The notes beneath the pieces were generated by a model. The model had not been told where the DNA came from, ran no database searches, and saw only the letters and a program-made list of their open reading frames with translations. A program made the position numbers and the translations under genes. DNA of 64,000 nt from Desulfovibrio psychrotolerans (GTDB lineage: Bacteria > Desulfobacterota > Desulfovibrionia > Desulfovibrionales > Desulfovibrionaceae), in assembly GCF_013340305.1 (NCBI RefSeq), contig NZ_BLVP01000008.1:235408-299407 (forward strand). Direction: 5' to 3'. This document shows, piece by piece, positions 46,069-54,731 of this stretch (positions within the stretch are counted from its first letter, which is position 1; each line of letters starts with the position of its first letter).

Positions 46069-49000
46069 TTATGCTCCCTCTATCTTCATGACGTTAACCA
46101 TGAAGGCCTTAGTTTCCGGTATGCCGGTATTGGGGTCGCCCACGGAGGGGCTGAGCAGGTTGGCGGAATCGCCTCCGTCCACGGGGGTGTGCCAGCCGAA
46201 CTGCCACGGCAGCCCCACCAGATGCACGGTTTTGCCCTGCACGATATAGGGCTGGATGCGCTTGGTGACCATGGCCACCGCCTCCACCTCGCCGCGCAGG
46301 CTGTACACGCGGATTTTTTCTCCGTTGGCTATGCTCTTTTCAGCCGCCAGCTCCTCACTCATTTCGCAGAAGAGCTGCGGTTCCGCTTCTACCAGCCAGC
46401 CCACATGGCGGGTCATCAGGCCGGTCTGCCAGTGTTCCGTCATGCGGTAGGTGGTGCACACGATGGGATAGCGCGGATCGGCCACGGCCTTTTCTTCCGA
46501 ATGGATCTGGTAGGCCACGGGGTTGTGCAGCTGGCCCGAGAAGGGATGCCGCTTGATGGGGCCTTCCATGGGTTCGTAGTGTTCCGGGAAGGGCCCGTCC
46601 ACCCTGCCTGGGCCGAAGAGCTGTGCGTGGCCGTGCTGGGTCATGATGAAAGGATGCTTCTCGCCGGGTTTCCATCCGCCATCGGGCACGTCGCCTGCCC
46701 ATTTGTCGCCTGTCCACTGAATGACGGCGCGCTTGGGGTCCCACGGAACGCCTGCGGCGTTTACCGAGGCCCGGTTGTACAGTATGCGCCGGTTGGCGGG
46801 CCATGCCCATGCCCAGTTAGGATACAGCTGAATGGCGGCCTGTTCCGGTGTCTGTGTGCTGTCGCGCCGGGCGGCCATGTTGCCGTCGTCCGTGTAGGAG
46901 CCGGTATAGAGCCAGTTGCCGGAGCAGGTGGAACCGTCTGCCGTAAGGAAGGCGAAGCCCGGAACCTGCTGGCCCTTCTTGAAGCTCCTGCCGCCCACCT
47001 CAGCATCCTTGAGGAAGTAGCCGTTGATCAGGCGGGCCACCTTGTTCGCATCGTATTCCCCGTGCTGGTTCTTCCAGTCCACGGTGTTCAGGTTGACCAC
47101 GGGGTGCGGCAGCGCGCCGCCCTCTGCCCGGTAGAGGTCTTTTATCTTCTCCATGAGTTGGAGCATGATGTCGCCGTCCGGCTTGGTGCCGGGGCGCGGG
47201 CTGGGCCCGGCATAGCGCCACTGCATCCAGCGGCCGGAGTTGGTCACCGAGCCTTCCTTTTCCACCGAGACGCAGCAGGGCAGCATGAAGACTTCCGTTT
47301 TTATCTTGCCGGGCTGCATGCCCGGCCCGCGCCAGAACGAGCCGGATTCGTTATCAAAGATGTTTACGTTAACCATCCAGTCCAGCTTGGTCATGGCCTC
47401 GCGGTTTTTGCCCGCGTTGGCACCGCCGCATGCGGGGTTCTGCCCCCACACGAACAGGCCGTTGAGCTTGCCGTTGTATATCTTGTCCCACAGGCCGAGC
47501 CACATGTATTCCGTGATCTTGGTATCGCCGTCCAGTTTGGGCAGCCAGTTGTAGGCATCGTCAAGGCTGGCGGTGGGATACATGGCCTTGAGCAGGCTGG
47601 CCAGATACTTGGGCTTGTTGCTCCACCAGTTGGCGGACATGGGGTCATTGCTGGCCGGGGTGTTTGCCGCGTTGTAGGCTTCCAGCGTCTGCCAGTGGGA
47701 GGCGGGAGTGGCCATGTAGCCGGGCAGGTCCTGCGCCAGCAGGCTGTTGTCCGTGGAGCCCTGCACGTTGGATTCGCCGCGCAGCGCGTTCACGCCGCCG
47801 CCTGCCACGCCTATGTTGCCCAGCAGGAGCTGGATCATGGACATGGCGCGTATGTTCTGCACGCCCACGGTGTGCTGTGTCCAGCCCATGGCGTAGAGGA
47901 TGGTGGCTGCCTTGTCGGGCTTGCCGGTGGCACAGAACGTCTCGTACACCTTAAGGATATCGGCTTTGGGAGTGCCGGTGGTGGCGGAGACGGCTTCCAC
48001 CGTGTAACGTTTGTAGTGTTCGCGCATCAGGTTCAGTACGCAGCGCGGGTTCTTGAATGTGGGGTCGCGCAGGGGAACGCCGTCCGCGTCTTTCTTGAAC
48101 GCCCATTTGGTCTGGTCGTAGCTTTCCGCGCGGGCGTTAAAGCCTGAGAACAGGCCGCTGCGGAAGGAGTAGCCGGAATCCACCACAAAGGCGGCGTTGG
48201 TGTAATTGGCTACGTATTCCTTGAAATACAGCTCGTTATCCAGAATATACTTCATCATGCCGCCAAGGAAGGCGATGTCTGTTCCGGCACGCAGCTTGGC
48301 GTAGATGTCCGCCTTGGCGGAGGTGCGGGTGTAGCGGGGGTCCACATGAATGAGGGGCGCGCCGCGCTTCATGGCCTCTGTGACCCATTTGAAGGAAATG
48401 GGGTGGCATTCTGCCGCGTTGCCGCCCATGACCAGCACCACATCGCTGTTAGCTATGTCGTTCCAGTGGTTGGTCATGGCGCCGCGTCCGTAGCTTTCTG
48501 CCAGCGCGCTCACGGTGGAGCTGTGGCAGATGCGGGCCTGATGCTCAATGTACACGAGACCCAGTGCGCGCATGACGGCCTGAAGGGTCCAGCATTCTTC
48601 GTTGTCCAGCGCGGCGGAACCTATGTGGCCTATGGTTTCCAGACGGTTCACGGTGGCGCCCTTGGCATCGCGGGCGATGAGAGAGGCGTCGCGGGTTTTC
48701 TTCACCCGTTTGGCGATTTCCGTGAGTGCCCAGTCCCATGAGACCGGCTTCCATTCGTTGCTGTAAGGCGCACGGTAAAGGGGGGAATTCAGGCGGCGCT
48801 CGTTTTCGGCAAGCTGCCATATGGAGGCACCCTTGGAGCAGAGTGCGCCGGCGTTAACGGGATGGTCCGGGTCGCCTTCTATATTGATGGCGCGCCCCTG
48901 CCCGTCTTTGGACGTGCAGACGATGAGCCCGCATCCCACGGCACAGTAACAGCATATGGAGGTTGTGCGTTTGGCCCAGTTCAGCTTGAGCAGCTGCGCC

Positions 49001-49101
49001 CGGGCGACGGCGGGTGCCAGACTTACTCCCAGCCCGCCGAACGCGGCAACAGTGGCCGCGCCTGCCGAGAGTTTGAGAAAGTTTCTGCGTGAGACTGTCA
49101 T
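46069..49101 (-). CDS. fdhA: Formate dehydrogenase catalytic subunit FdhA, Cys form (copy 3)
   Basis: 1010 residues from the ATG at 49101 (AGGAGG upstream), which gives the Tat signal TVSRRNFLKLSAG; a longer in-frame extension upstream covers the small gene. 4Fe-4S cysteines at 50-57 and 88; catalytic Cys192 in QARICHSST (TGC). Same fold and length as copies 1 and 2 but much more diverged. Separated from them by the efflux operon. Three isoenzymes may differ in metal (Mo or W), selenium dependence or expression. Confidence 0.95.
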   Translation of the reverse strand: MTVSRRNFLKLSAGAATVAAFGGLGVSLAPAVARAQLLKLNWAKRTTSICCYCAVGCGLIVCTSKDGQGRAINIEGDPDHPVNAGALCSKGASIWQLAENERRLNSPLYRAPYSNEWKPVSWDWALTEIAKRVKKTRDASLIARDAKGATVNRLETIGHIGSAALDNEECWTLQAVMRALGLVYIEHQARICHSSTVSALAESYGRGAMTNHWNDIANSDVVLVMGGNAAECHPISFKWVTEAMKRGAPLIHVDPRYTRTSAKADIYAKLRAGTDIAFLGGMMKYILDNELYFKEYVANYTNAAFVVDSGYSFRSGLFSGFNARAESYDQTKWAFKKDADGVPLRDPTFKNPRCVLNLMREHYKRYTVEAVSATTGTPKADILKVYETFCATGKPDKAATILYAMGWTQHTVGVQNIRAMSMIQLLLGNIGVAGGGVNALRGESNVQGSTDNSLLAQDLPGYMATPASHWQTLEAYNAANTPASNDPMSANWWSNKPKYLASLLKAMYPTASLDDAYNWLPKLDGDTKITEYMWLGLWDKIYNGKLNGLFVWGQNPACGGANAGKNREAMTKLDWMVNVNIFDNESGSFWRGPGMQPGKIKTEVFMLPCCVSVEKEGSVTNSGRWMQWRYAGPSPRPGTKPDGDIMLQLMEKIKDLYRAEGGALPHPVVNLNTVDWKNQHGEYDANKVARLINGYFLKDAEVGGRSFKKGQQVPGFAFLTADGSTCSGNWLYTGSYTDDGNMAARRDSTQTPEQAAIQLYPNWAWAWPANRRILYNRASVNAAGVPWDPKRAVIQWTGDKWAGDVPDGGWKPGEKHPFIMTQHGHAQLFGPGRVDGPFPEHYEPMEGPIKRHPFSGQLHNPVAYQIHSEEKAVADPRYPIVCTTYRMTEHWQTGLMTRHVGWLVEAEPQLFCEMSEELAAEKSIANGEKIRVYSLRGEVEAVAMVTKRIQPYIVQGKTVHLVGLPWQFGWHTPVDGGDSANLLSPSVGDPNTGIPETKAFMVNVMKIEGA

Positions 49102-49124
49102 TCTGCCTCCTGACGTGGAGATGG

Positions 49125-49346
49125 TTAGCGTCCCCTGATTTCGCGACCCAATGCCACGAGCAACCTGAATCCATAAAAAGGGGGAACAGCGGTAATGTTC
49201 CGTCCGGAATAGCCCGGTGCCTTCCGGCGGGGGAGCACACGCCTCCAGCAAAGCTGCGCAGCGCGCCGCCGTACCGGGGCAAGGCTTATGCCCAGACCGG
49301 AAAAGGGTAGCGCAAGGCTGTGTGCGGGTGATGAAACCTGTTGCAT
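49125..49346 (-). CDS. Small FDH-associated protein, copy 3
   Basis: 73 residues, start with AGGAAAAC before the ATG, stop 23 bases before fdhA3. Shares LPFSGLG, LAP and the terminal ALGREIRGR with copies 1 and 2 although most of the middle differs. The C-terminal motif uses different synonymous codons (for example GAA/GAG, ATC/ATT, CGC/AGG), indicating protein-level selection. Function unknown. Confidence 0.68.
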   Translation of the reverse strand: MQQVSSPAHSLALPFSGLGISLAPVRRRAAQLCWRRVLPRRKAPGYSGRNITAVPPFYGFRLLVALGREIRGR

Positions 49347-49758
49347 GTTTTCCTGCCTTTAGGTGAGGCCGTCTGAACAGAAAGACGGATTACCACTATC
49401 CGGTATAGACGAATGCAGGGAACAGGGAAAGGGGGCAGAGGGAAAAAATAACAATGTATCGGAGAAAAAGTCGGGTGCCGGGTGGCAAGGGCTGTCGTTT
49501 TTCCGTTTTTTCGATTGAAACATGCGGAGTTTGCCGGAGAAGCGGGCAGAGGCAGGGCGGATGAGAACGGGGAAGCAGGCTGGCTGCGGTGAGATATTGT
49601 TATTCGCAGGGCGTTCACGGGCGGACTGAAGCGGGAGGGCGCACCGCTCTGTCCCGCTCTATCCCGCTCTGTCCCGGTTGTTCAGGGCTGCGGCAGGTGG
49701 TGCGCAAAGAGGGCCCGGCAGGGGGCGGCATGCAGCAGCGGGCTTTGAATATGGTCTG
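49347..49758. other. Intergenic region upstream of fdh operon 3, with short repeat
   Basis: 412 bp without a convincing gene. Near 49452-49460 the minus strand has GATACATTGTTATT, a possible -10 region for the fdh operon, but no clear -35. At 49643-49680 three 11-bp units of CCCGCTCTGT(C) form a short tandem repeat. No inverted terminal repeats that would mark an insertion sequence were seen. Confidence 0.5.
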
Positions 49759-50679
49759 TCAGGAGGCAGGGGTGTCGTATTCCGGCACAAGGTCGCACAG
49801 GTAGCGGACCAGCGTGTCGAAGATGTCGCCGGAGGGATGGTTGTAGCGAAATTCCAGCTCTTTCAGGTAGAGGGGAAAGCGCTGGGGAGTAACGCCCTTG
49901 AAGCGCTTGAGGCGCTGCTCTGCAAAGGCCCAGAAGGAGCCTTCAGCAGTGTGCTCCGGAACTTCGCCGCGACGGATGTATTGGTAGGGGAGCGAATCGT
50001 CGCCGCAGAATACCAGCGTGTCGTAATGGCGGTAGCGGTTGGTGTGGACTATGTACCCGTTGCGGTGCATGGCAAGGTGGAAGCTGTGGTTGAAGTGGAA
50101 CACCGTTTCTGCGGAGATGCCGGAAACAAGGTCGATGAACACCCAGCCGTTACGCTCCAGAATGCCGAAGACGGGGATGGCGGTGCGGGAAGATTCCCGC
50201 GGGATGCCGGTGAGCTTTTTGCCTTTAAGATAGATGCCCAGTCCCGTTTCCGGCCCGAACATCTGGGCTGCGTCCATGGCGTGAGCCATGATGGCGAACC
50301 GGATGGTGGTGACCGCCTTGTAAGCCGCATTGTAGGAAAGATCCAGTTCGGAAGCCAGCTCGTGCACGTTCTTTTCCCGTGCGAACAGGTCCACGATTCG
50401 CAGCCATGTGAGGGGCGGAAGGTTGCCGTTGTTTATCCAGCGGCCGCTGAGTTCCTGAAAGGTGTAGCGGCATTCCGCGCAGCGGTAGCGGCCTGCGGAA
50501 AGGGTGTAGTGCCGGGGTGCACGGCAGCGCGGACAGAACCGCTGGTGCGATGGCCAGCAATGCGAGAGAAGGTATTCCCGCGCCCGCTCCTCGTTCCGGG
50601 CCGTATCGCCGGAAAGGGAAATGCCGTGTGCAGTGGCGGCGGGCGGTCCGCCGGTGCGTATGTCATGCCTGTTCTGCAT
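49759..50679 (-). CDS. ISXO2/IS1595-type transposase-derived protein lacking catalytic residues
   Basis: 306 residues. An N-terminal zinc ribbon (CPRC and CAEC, about 48-70) and a helix-turn-helix-like region precede the ISXO2-like DDE fold (about 135-295). Where active members have DE-x-Y-x-GGK this protein has LGIYLKGKK; where they have TD-x-x-x-x-Y it has TNRYRHY; the third acidic/Asn site before FW is also altered. It should not transpose. No terminal repeats flank it. GAGGGG precedes the ATG, which lies 7 bases after the thioredoxin stop, so it is co-transcribed and probably domesticated. Confidence 0.8.
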   Translation of the reverse strand: MQNRHDIRTGGPPAATAHGISLSGDTARNEERAREYLLSHCWPSHQRFCPRCRAPRHYTLSAGRYRCAECRYTFQELSGRWINNGNLPPLTWLRIVDLFAREKNVHELASELDLSYNAAYKAVTTIRFAIMAHAMDAAQMFGPETGLGIYLKGKKLTGIPRESSRTAIPVFGILERNGWVFIDLVSGISAETVFHFNHSFHLAMHRNGYIVHTNRYRHYDTLVFCGDDSLPYQYIRRGEVPEHTAEGSFWAFAEQRLKRFKGVTPQRFPLYLKELEFRYNHPSGDIFDTLVRYLCDLVPEYDTPAS

Positions 50680-50686
50680 GTGCCCC

Positions 50687-51256
50687 TCACAGCGCCGGAA
50701 GCCCGGCGGCTTCCAGAACGCGCTGGAGAAAGGCCGGGGCGGCGTTTTCGATGGACCCTGTGTAACGCATCAGCAGGCGCAGGGCTCCTGCTTTATCTCT
50801 GACCACAACCAGAAAGGTGGGAACGGGAGGGGAACCCACAAGGCTGTGCAGGGCCAGGTCCGGGTCCGGGAACAGCGCATAGGAAAGGGAATGCCGTTCG
50901 GCATAGCGGGCAGTGAGGGCGGCGTCATCGCCCGCCGCAATGCCCGCAAGCCGCACCGCGCCGGAGAGCCCCCGTGCGTGCAGCAGTTCGTTCAGCTGCT
51001 GCAGGTCCGGCCCTTCTGCCTGACAAGGGCCGCAGAACCAGCTGTATACGTTGAGGATGACAACGGATTCCGGAAGAGACGAGAGCATGAGGGGGCCATC
51101 GGGGAGCGCTTGCCCGGACGCCGCGGAGGGGCCTGCTCCCGGCACGGTGACCGGAGCGGGCAGGGGCAGGTCCGGAAAGGGGGAGGCAGCCCCCTGTTGC
51201 AGGTGGCACAGCGTGAGCAGCAGGACAAGATGCAGGATGCACGGGAGGTTGCGCAT
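50687..51256 (-). CDS. Periplasmic TlpA-like thioredoxin-fold protein
   Basis: 189 residues. Signal peptide (core CILHLVLLLTLC), then a thioredoxin-like domain (about 55-185) with WFCGPCQAEGPDL, an intact CxxC redox site, and the cis-Pro loop SPPVPTFLVV. A likely thiol-disulfide reductase in the periplasm, for example for cytochrome maturation or cluster proteins. Divergent from the binding-lipoprotein gene at 51421; the transposase-derived gene follows. Confidence 0.85.
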   Translation of the reverse strand: MRNLPCILHLVLLLTLCHLQQGAASPFPDLPLPAPVTVPGAGPSAASGQALPDGPLMLSSLPESVVILNVYSWFCGPCQAEGPDLQQLNELLHARGLSGAVRLAGIAAGDDAALTARYAERHSLSYALFPDPDLALHSLVGSPPVPTFLVVVRDKAGALRLLMRYTGSIENAAPAFLQRVLEAAGLPAL

Positions 51257-51342
51257 GGATTCCCTCGGTGGTGAACGTTAGCATATGGTAGGCACATAGT
51301 GCCCGCAAGGCAATGCCTTTTTCCGTTCGGGTATGTCGTGGC

Positions 51343-51371
51343 TTGCAGTTATCTGTGCGACAATGTAGGAA
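51343..51371 (+). promoter_or_regulatory. Possible promoter of the sensor operon
   Basis: TTGCAG with a 17-bp spacer to TAGGAA, ending about 50 bp before the lipoprotein start. The -10 is weak. Confidence 0.3.
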
Positions 51372-51420
51372 TATGCAGGCGTCTGGGCGGGAACGGCAAT
51401 CTGATGGCCAAGGGGGTTCC

Positions 51421-52704
51421 ATGTCGCGTTCGGCAGTTCTTGTGTGCATACTCTGCCTGCTGCTTGCAGCCTGCGGCAGGGACGATGCGTTCGTCTCTGA
51501 CGAGGACGGAACAAGCGGCGTTTCCGAAAGCCATATCCGTCTCGGCTCCTCCCTTCCCCTGACCGGGCACGCCAGTTATCTCGGAATGCAGACCCTGCGC
51601 GGGGCATTGAGTTACATCCACTTTGTCAACGACACAGGCGGTGTGCACGGCAGACGCATTGAACTGCAGGCACTGGATGACGGCTACGACCCCCCACGCT
51701 GCCTTGCCAATACCCAGAGCCTTATCATTGAGGGTGATATCTTTGCCCTGTTCGGGTATGTGGGCACCCCCACCACCATGCGCATTCTGCCGCTGGTGGA
51801 CGAAGTGCGCATTCCCCTGCTGGGCATGTTCACAGGTGCCAACGGGTTGCGCACGCCCTTCAACCGCTACGTCATAAACGTGCGGGCATCGTACTATCAG
51901 GAAACAGGAGCCGCCGTGCGGCATCTTGTGCAGGACCTTGGTCTGCGGCGCATCGCTGTGTTTTATCAGTACGATGCCTACGGGTTTGACGGGCTTACCG
52001 GGGCGGAACTGGCGTTGCGCGAACTGGGGCTGGCCCCGGTGGCGCGCGGTTCCTACATGCGCGGCACCAACGATGTGACCGAAGGGTTGAAGCGCATCGT
52101 GGAGGCACAGCCCGAGGCGGTGATTATGGTGGGCACCTATGAGCCGTGCGCGGAGTTCATCCGCAGGGCGGACTCGGAAGGGCTGCGCGCCGTGTTTTAC
52201 AATCTTTCTTTTGTGGGCGGCGAGGAGCTTGCGCGGCGGCTGCCCCCGAACCTGCAAAGCCCGGTCTTGCTCTCGCTGGTTGTGCCGCCCCCTTCCGCGC
52301 CGGAAGCACCCCGCATAATGGGCGCGGCACTGGAGTATGTGAAGCATCTCAAGGAGTTTTTCCCGGAGGAACACCCCAACGCCGTGGGGCTGGAAGGGTA
52401 CATAAACGCGCTGGTTCTGGTGGAGGGGCTGCGCAGGGCTGGGCCGGAACTGACCCGCGAAGGGTTTATAGACGCCATTGAATCCATGCACGACTTTTCG
52501 CTGGGGGGCGATGTGAGCGTCTCGTTCAGTCCCGATGATCATCAGGGCATGGAGGCGGTGTATTTTACCGTGCTGCACAACGGCAATTTTGAACTGGTGG
52601 ACGACTTCCGCTCCCTTGCGTTTTTCCCCGACGGATACCATGCAGAGAAGATTCATGCCGGCAACGGCACCGTGCCCGGTCTGGGCGAAGCGGGGTTGCC
52701 GTAA
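51421..52704 (+). CDS. Periplasmic-binding lipoprotein (Leu/Ile/Val-binding type)
   Basis: 427 residues. A lipoprotein signal ends LLLAACG (Cys near 17). The mature part is a type-1 periplasmic-binding fold like amino-acid receptors: IRLGSSLPLTGHASYLG near 39, GYVGTPTTMRILPLVDE and the second lobe with VYFTVLHNGNFELV. No ABC permease genes are near; the next gene is a sensor kinase, overlapping by one base. So it most likely presents a ligand to the kinase instead of feeding a transporter. The start at 51421 has AAGGGGG upstream; longer starts at 51373 are possible. Confidence 0.85.
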   Translation: MSRSAVLVCILCLLLAACGRDDAFVSDEDGTSGVSESHIRLGSSLPLTGHASYLGMQTLRGALSYIHFVNDTGGVHGRRIELQALDDGYDPPRCLANTQSLIIEGDIFALFGYVGTPTTMRILPLVDEVRIPLLGMFTGANGLRTPFNRYVINVRASYYQETGAAVRHLVQDLGLRRIAVFYQYDAYGFDGLTGAELALRELGLAPVARGSYMRGTNDVTEGLKRIVEAQPEAVIMVGTYEPCAEFIRRADSEGLRAVFYNLSFVGGEELARRLPPNLQSPVLLSLVVPPPSAPEAPRIMGAALEYVKHLKEFFPEEHPNAVGLEGYINALVLVEGLRRAGPELTREGFIDAIESMHDFSLGGDVSVSFSPDDHQGMEAVYFTVLHNGNFELVDDFRSLAFFPDGYHAEKIHAGNGTVPGLGEAGLP

Positions 52705-54731
52705 TGCTCAGGCCGCTCGCCAAACTGAACCTGAAGAACAAGTTCTTTACGTACATTCTTGCCGTCATACTCATCATAAGCTGTGTCATAGCCCTTCTGG
52801 CCCGCTGGATTCTGGTCTCCGGCCTTACGCAGGAGCTGGAACTGCGCGGAACCGCCGTGGCGCAGAGCGTGGCGGCGCGGGGGGCTTCGTTCATCCTGGA
52901 GGAGAACATTCCCGAACTGCTGGGGCTTATCTTTGACGAGAAGCAGCTCCGGGAGCGCAAGCTGCTGGTGGACTATATCTACGTGGAGAACGTGGACGGG
53001 CTGGTGCTCTGCCATACGTTCACCCGCCCGTTTCCGCCGCAGTTGCAGGGAGCCAACCCGTTGGGCGAAACAGCCCAGAAGAGCGTGCGGCTGGTGCGGG
53101 TGGGGCAGCAGGAAGCCTATGACATTGCCGTGCCCGCCAGAGAGGGGCTTTACCGCATAGGCACTGTGCATGTGGGCCTTTCCAAGGAGCATATAGACAG
53201 CCTCGTGGGCAAGCTGCGGGTGATGTTTCTCGGGTTCATCTCCGCCATTATCATTATCACCTTCTACGTTTCGCACCGGCTGGCGAACTACATATCCCTT
53301 CCGGTCGTGCGGCTGACCAAGATTTCCGACGATCTTTCGCGGGGCAATTTTGACAGCGCGGGCATTCTGGACCTGCCGGACGATGAGTGGAAGATGTCCG
53401 ACTGCCCCGCTTTTTCCGACTCCGACATGCCGTGCTGGCACTTTGACGACCAGATGCGTTCCGGGCGGCTGCAGCAGGAGGGAGCTTCGCAGCGCAGGTG
53501 CCGCACTTGCGTCTTCTACCGCAAGCGGGAGGGCGGGGACGAGGTGGCGCAGCTGACGGATTCGTTCCGCAACATGGTATGGTCCATCCGGCTGTACCGC
53601 CGCCGCCTCAGCGAATCGGAAAACACCTACCGCTCCCTGTTCAACAGCGGACCGGACCCCATATTCGTTGTGGACTGCAACACCCAGCGTGTGCTGGACG
53701 CCAACCCGCGCGCGGAAGAGGTTTACGGCTTTTCACGGGCAGAGCTTGTGGGCATGGAGTTTGCCCGGCTGGGACCTGTGCATGCCCGCGAGTGCTTCCG
53801 TCAGTTTGCGGACGGCGATGTGGCGGACTGCGTGCGCACACCCCGTGTTATCCACCACCGCAAGAGCGGTGTGCCCATGTTTGTGAACGTGAACGCCTGC
53901 CCTATCAGCTACCGGGGGCGTCCCGCCATCATCGTGGCAGCCACCGATGTGACCGAAATGGTGGAGAAGGACGCGCAGCTTATTCAGGCTTCCAAGATGA
54001 AGTCGCTGGGCGAAATGTCCGCAGGGGTGGCGCATGAACTGAACCAGCCGCTCAACGCCATACGCATGGGCAGCGATTTTTTGGCCATGACGCTGGAGGG
54101 GGGGCAGTCCATTCCCCCCGGGCAGTTTCATCAGGTGGTAACGGAGATAAGCGCGCAGGTTGACCGGGCTTCCGGCATTATCAACACCCTGCGGTCATTC
54201 GGGCGCAAGGCGGACCTTTTTGACGAGGACGTGAATCTGAACGATACCGTTCAATCCGTGACATCGCTGATACACAGACAGTTTTTGCTGCATCAGGTGG
54301 ACATAAAACTGGAACTTACCGATCCGTTGCCGATGGTGACAGCGCAGGACAACAGATTGCAGCAGGTTCTCTTCAATCTGGTGACCAATGCCCGCGATGC
54401 CATTACGGAATGCAGGCAGGGGCAGGAACATCCGCCACGTGGGCGCATAGTGGTGCGTACCTTTGTGGAGCGGGACAAAGTATGCCTTTCCGTTACCGAC
54501 AACGGAACGGGTATCCCCAAGGACGTGATGGACAAGGTGTTTGAGCCGTTTTTCACCACCAAGGTCACGGGCGAGGGCATGGGGCTGGGGCTTGCCATTT
54601 CGTACGGCATAGTGCGAGATTACAACGGTGATATAGGCATTCGGAGTAAGGAAGGCGAGGGCACCACCTTTACCCTGCGCTTTCCCCGTACCCCCGGCGC
54701 AACGGGGGAGGCACAGGGAGGAAAGGTGTAA
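52704..54731 (+). CDS. Membrane sensor histidine kinase with Cys-rich HAMP-PAS linker
   Basis: 675 residues. Membrane helices at about 15-38 and 172-192 flank a periplasmic sensor region. A HAMP domain (about 190-220) leads to an insert with four cysteines (C234, C244, C266, C269), possibly a metal or Fe-S site. PAS (about 307-420). HisKA with H444 in GVAHELNQPLNAIRMG, then HATPase (NLVTNARDAI, DNGTGIP, GEGMGLGLAIS). Tightly coupled to the binding lipoprotein before and the REC-STAS gene after (one-base overlaps). Confidence 0.92.
   Translation: MLRPLAKLNLKNKFFTYILAVILIISCVIALLARWILVSGLTQELELRGTAVAQSVAARGASFILEENIPELLGLIFDEKQLRERKLLVDYIYVENVDGLVLCHTFTRPFPPQLQGANPLGETAQKSVRLVRVGQQEAYDIAVPAREGLYRIGTVHVGLSKEHIDSLVGKLRVMFLGFISAIIIITFYVSHRLANYISLPVVRLTKISDDLSRGNFDSAGILDLPDDEWKMSDCPAFSDSDMPCWHFDDQMRSGRLQQEGASQRRCRTCVFYRKREGGDEVAQLTDSFRNMVWSIRLYRRRLSESENTYRSLFNSGPDPIFVVDCNTQRVLDANPRAEEVYGFSRAELVGMEFARLGPVHARECFRQFADGDVADCVRTPRVIHHRKSGVPMFVNVNACPISYRGRPAIIVAATDVTEMVEKDAQLIQASKMKSLGEMSAGVAHELNQPLNAIRMGSDFLAMTLEGGQSIPPGQFHQVVTEISAQVDRASGIINTLRSFGRKADLFDEDVNLNDTVQSVTSLIHRQFLLHQVDIKLELTDPLPMVTAQDNRLQQVLFNLVTNARDAITECRQGQEHPPRGRIVVRTFVERDKVCLSVTDNGTGIPKDVMDKVFEPFFTTKVTGEGMGLGLAISYGIVRDYNGDIGIRSKEGEGTTFTLRFPRTPGATGEAQGGKV

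Noticed and set aside
49759-50679. Active insertion sequence
   Set aside because: Catalytic acidic residues are missing, no terminal inverted repeats or target duplications are visible, and the gene is operonic.
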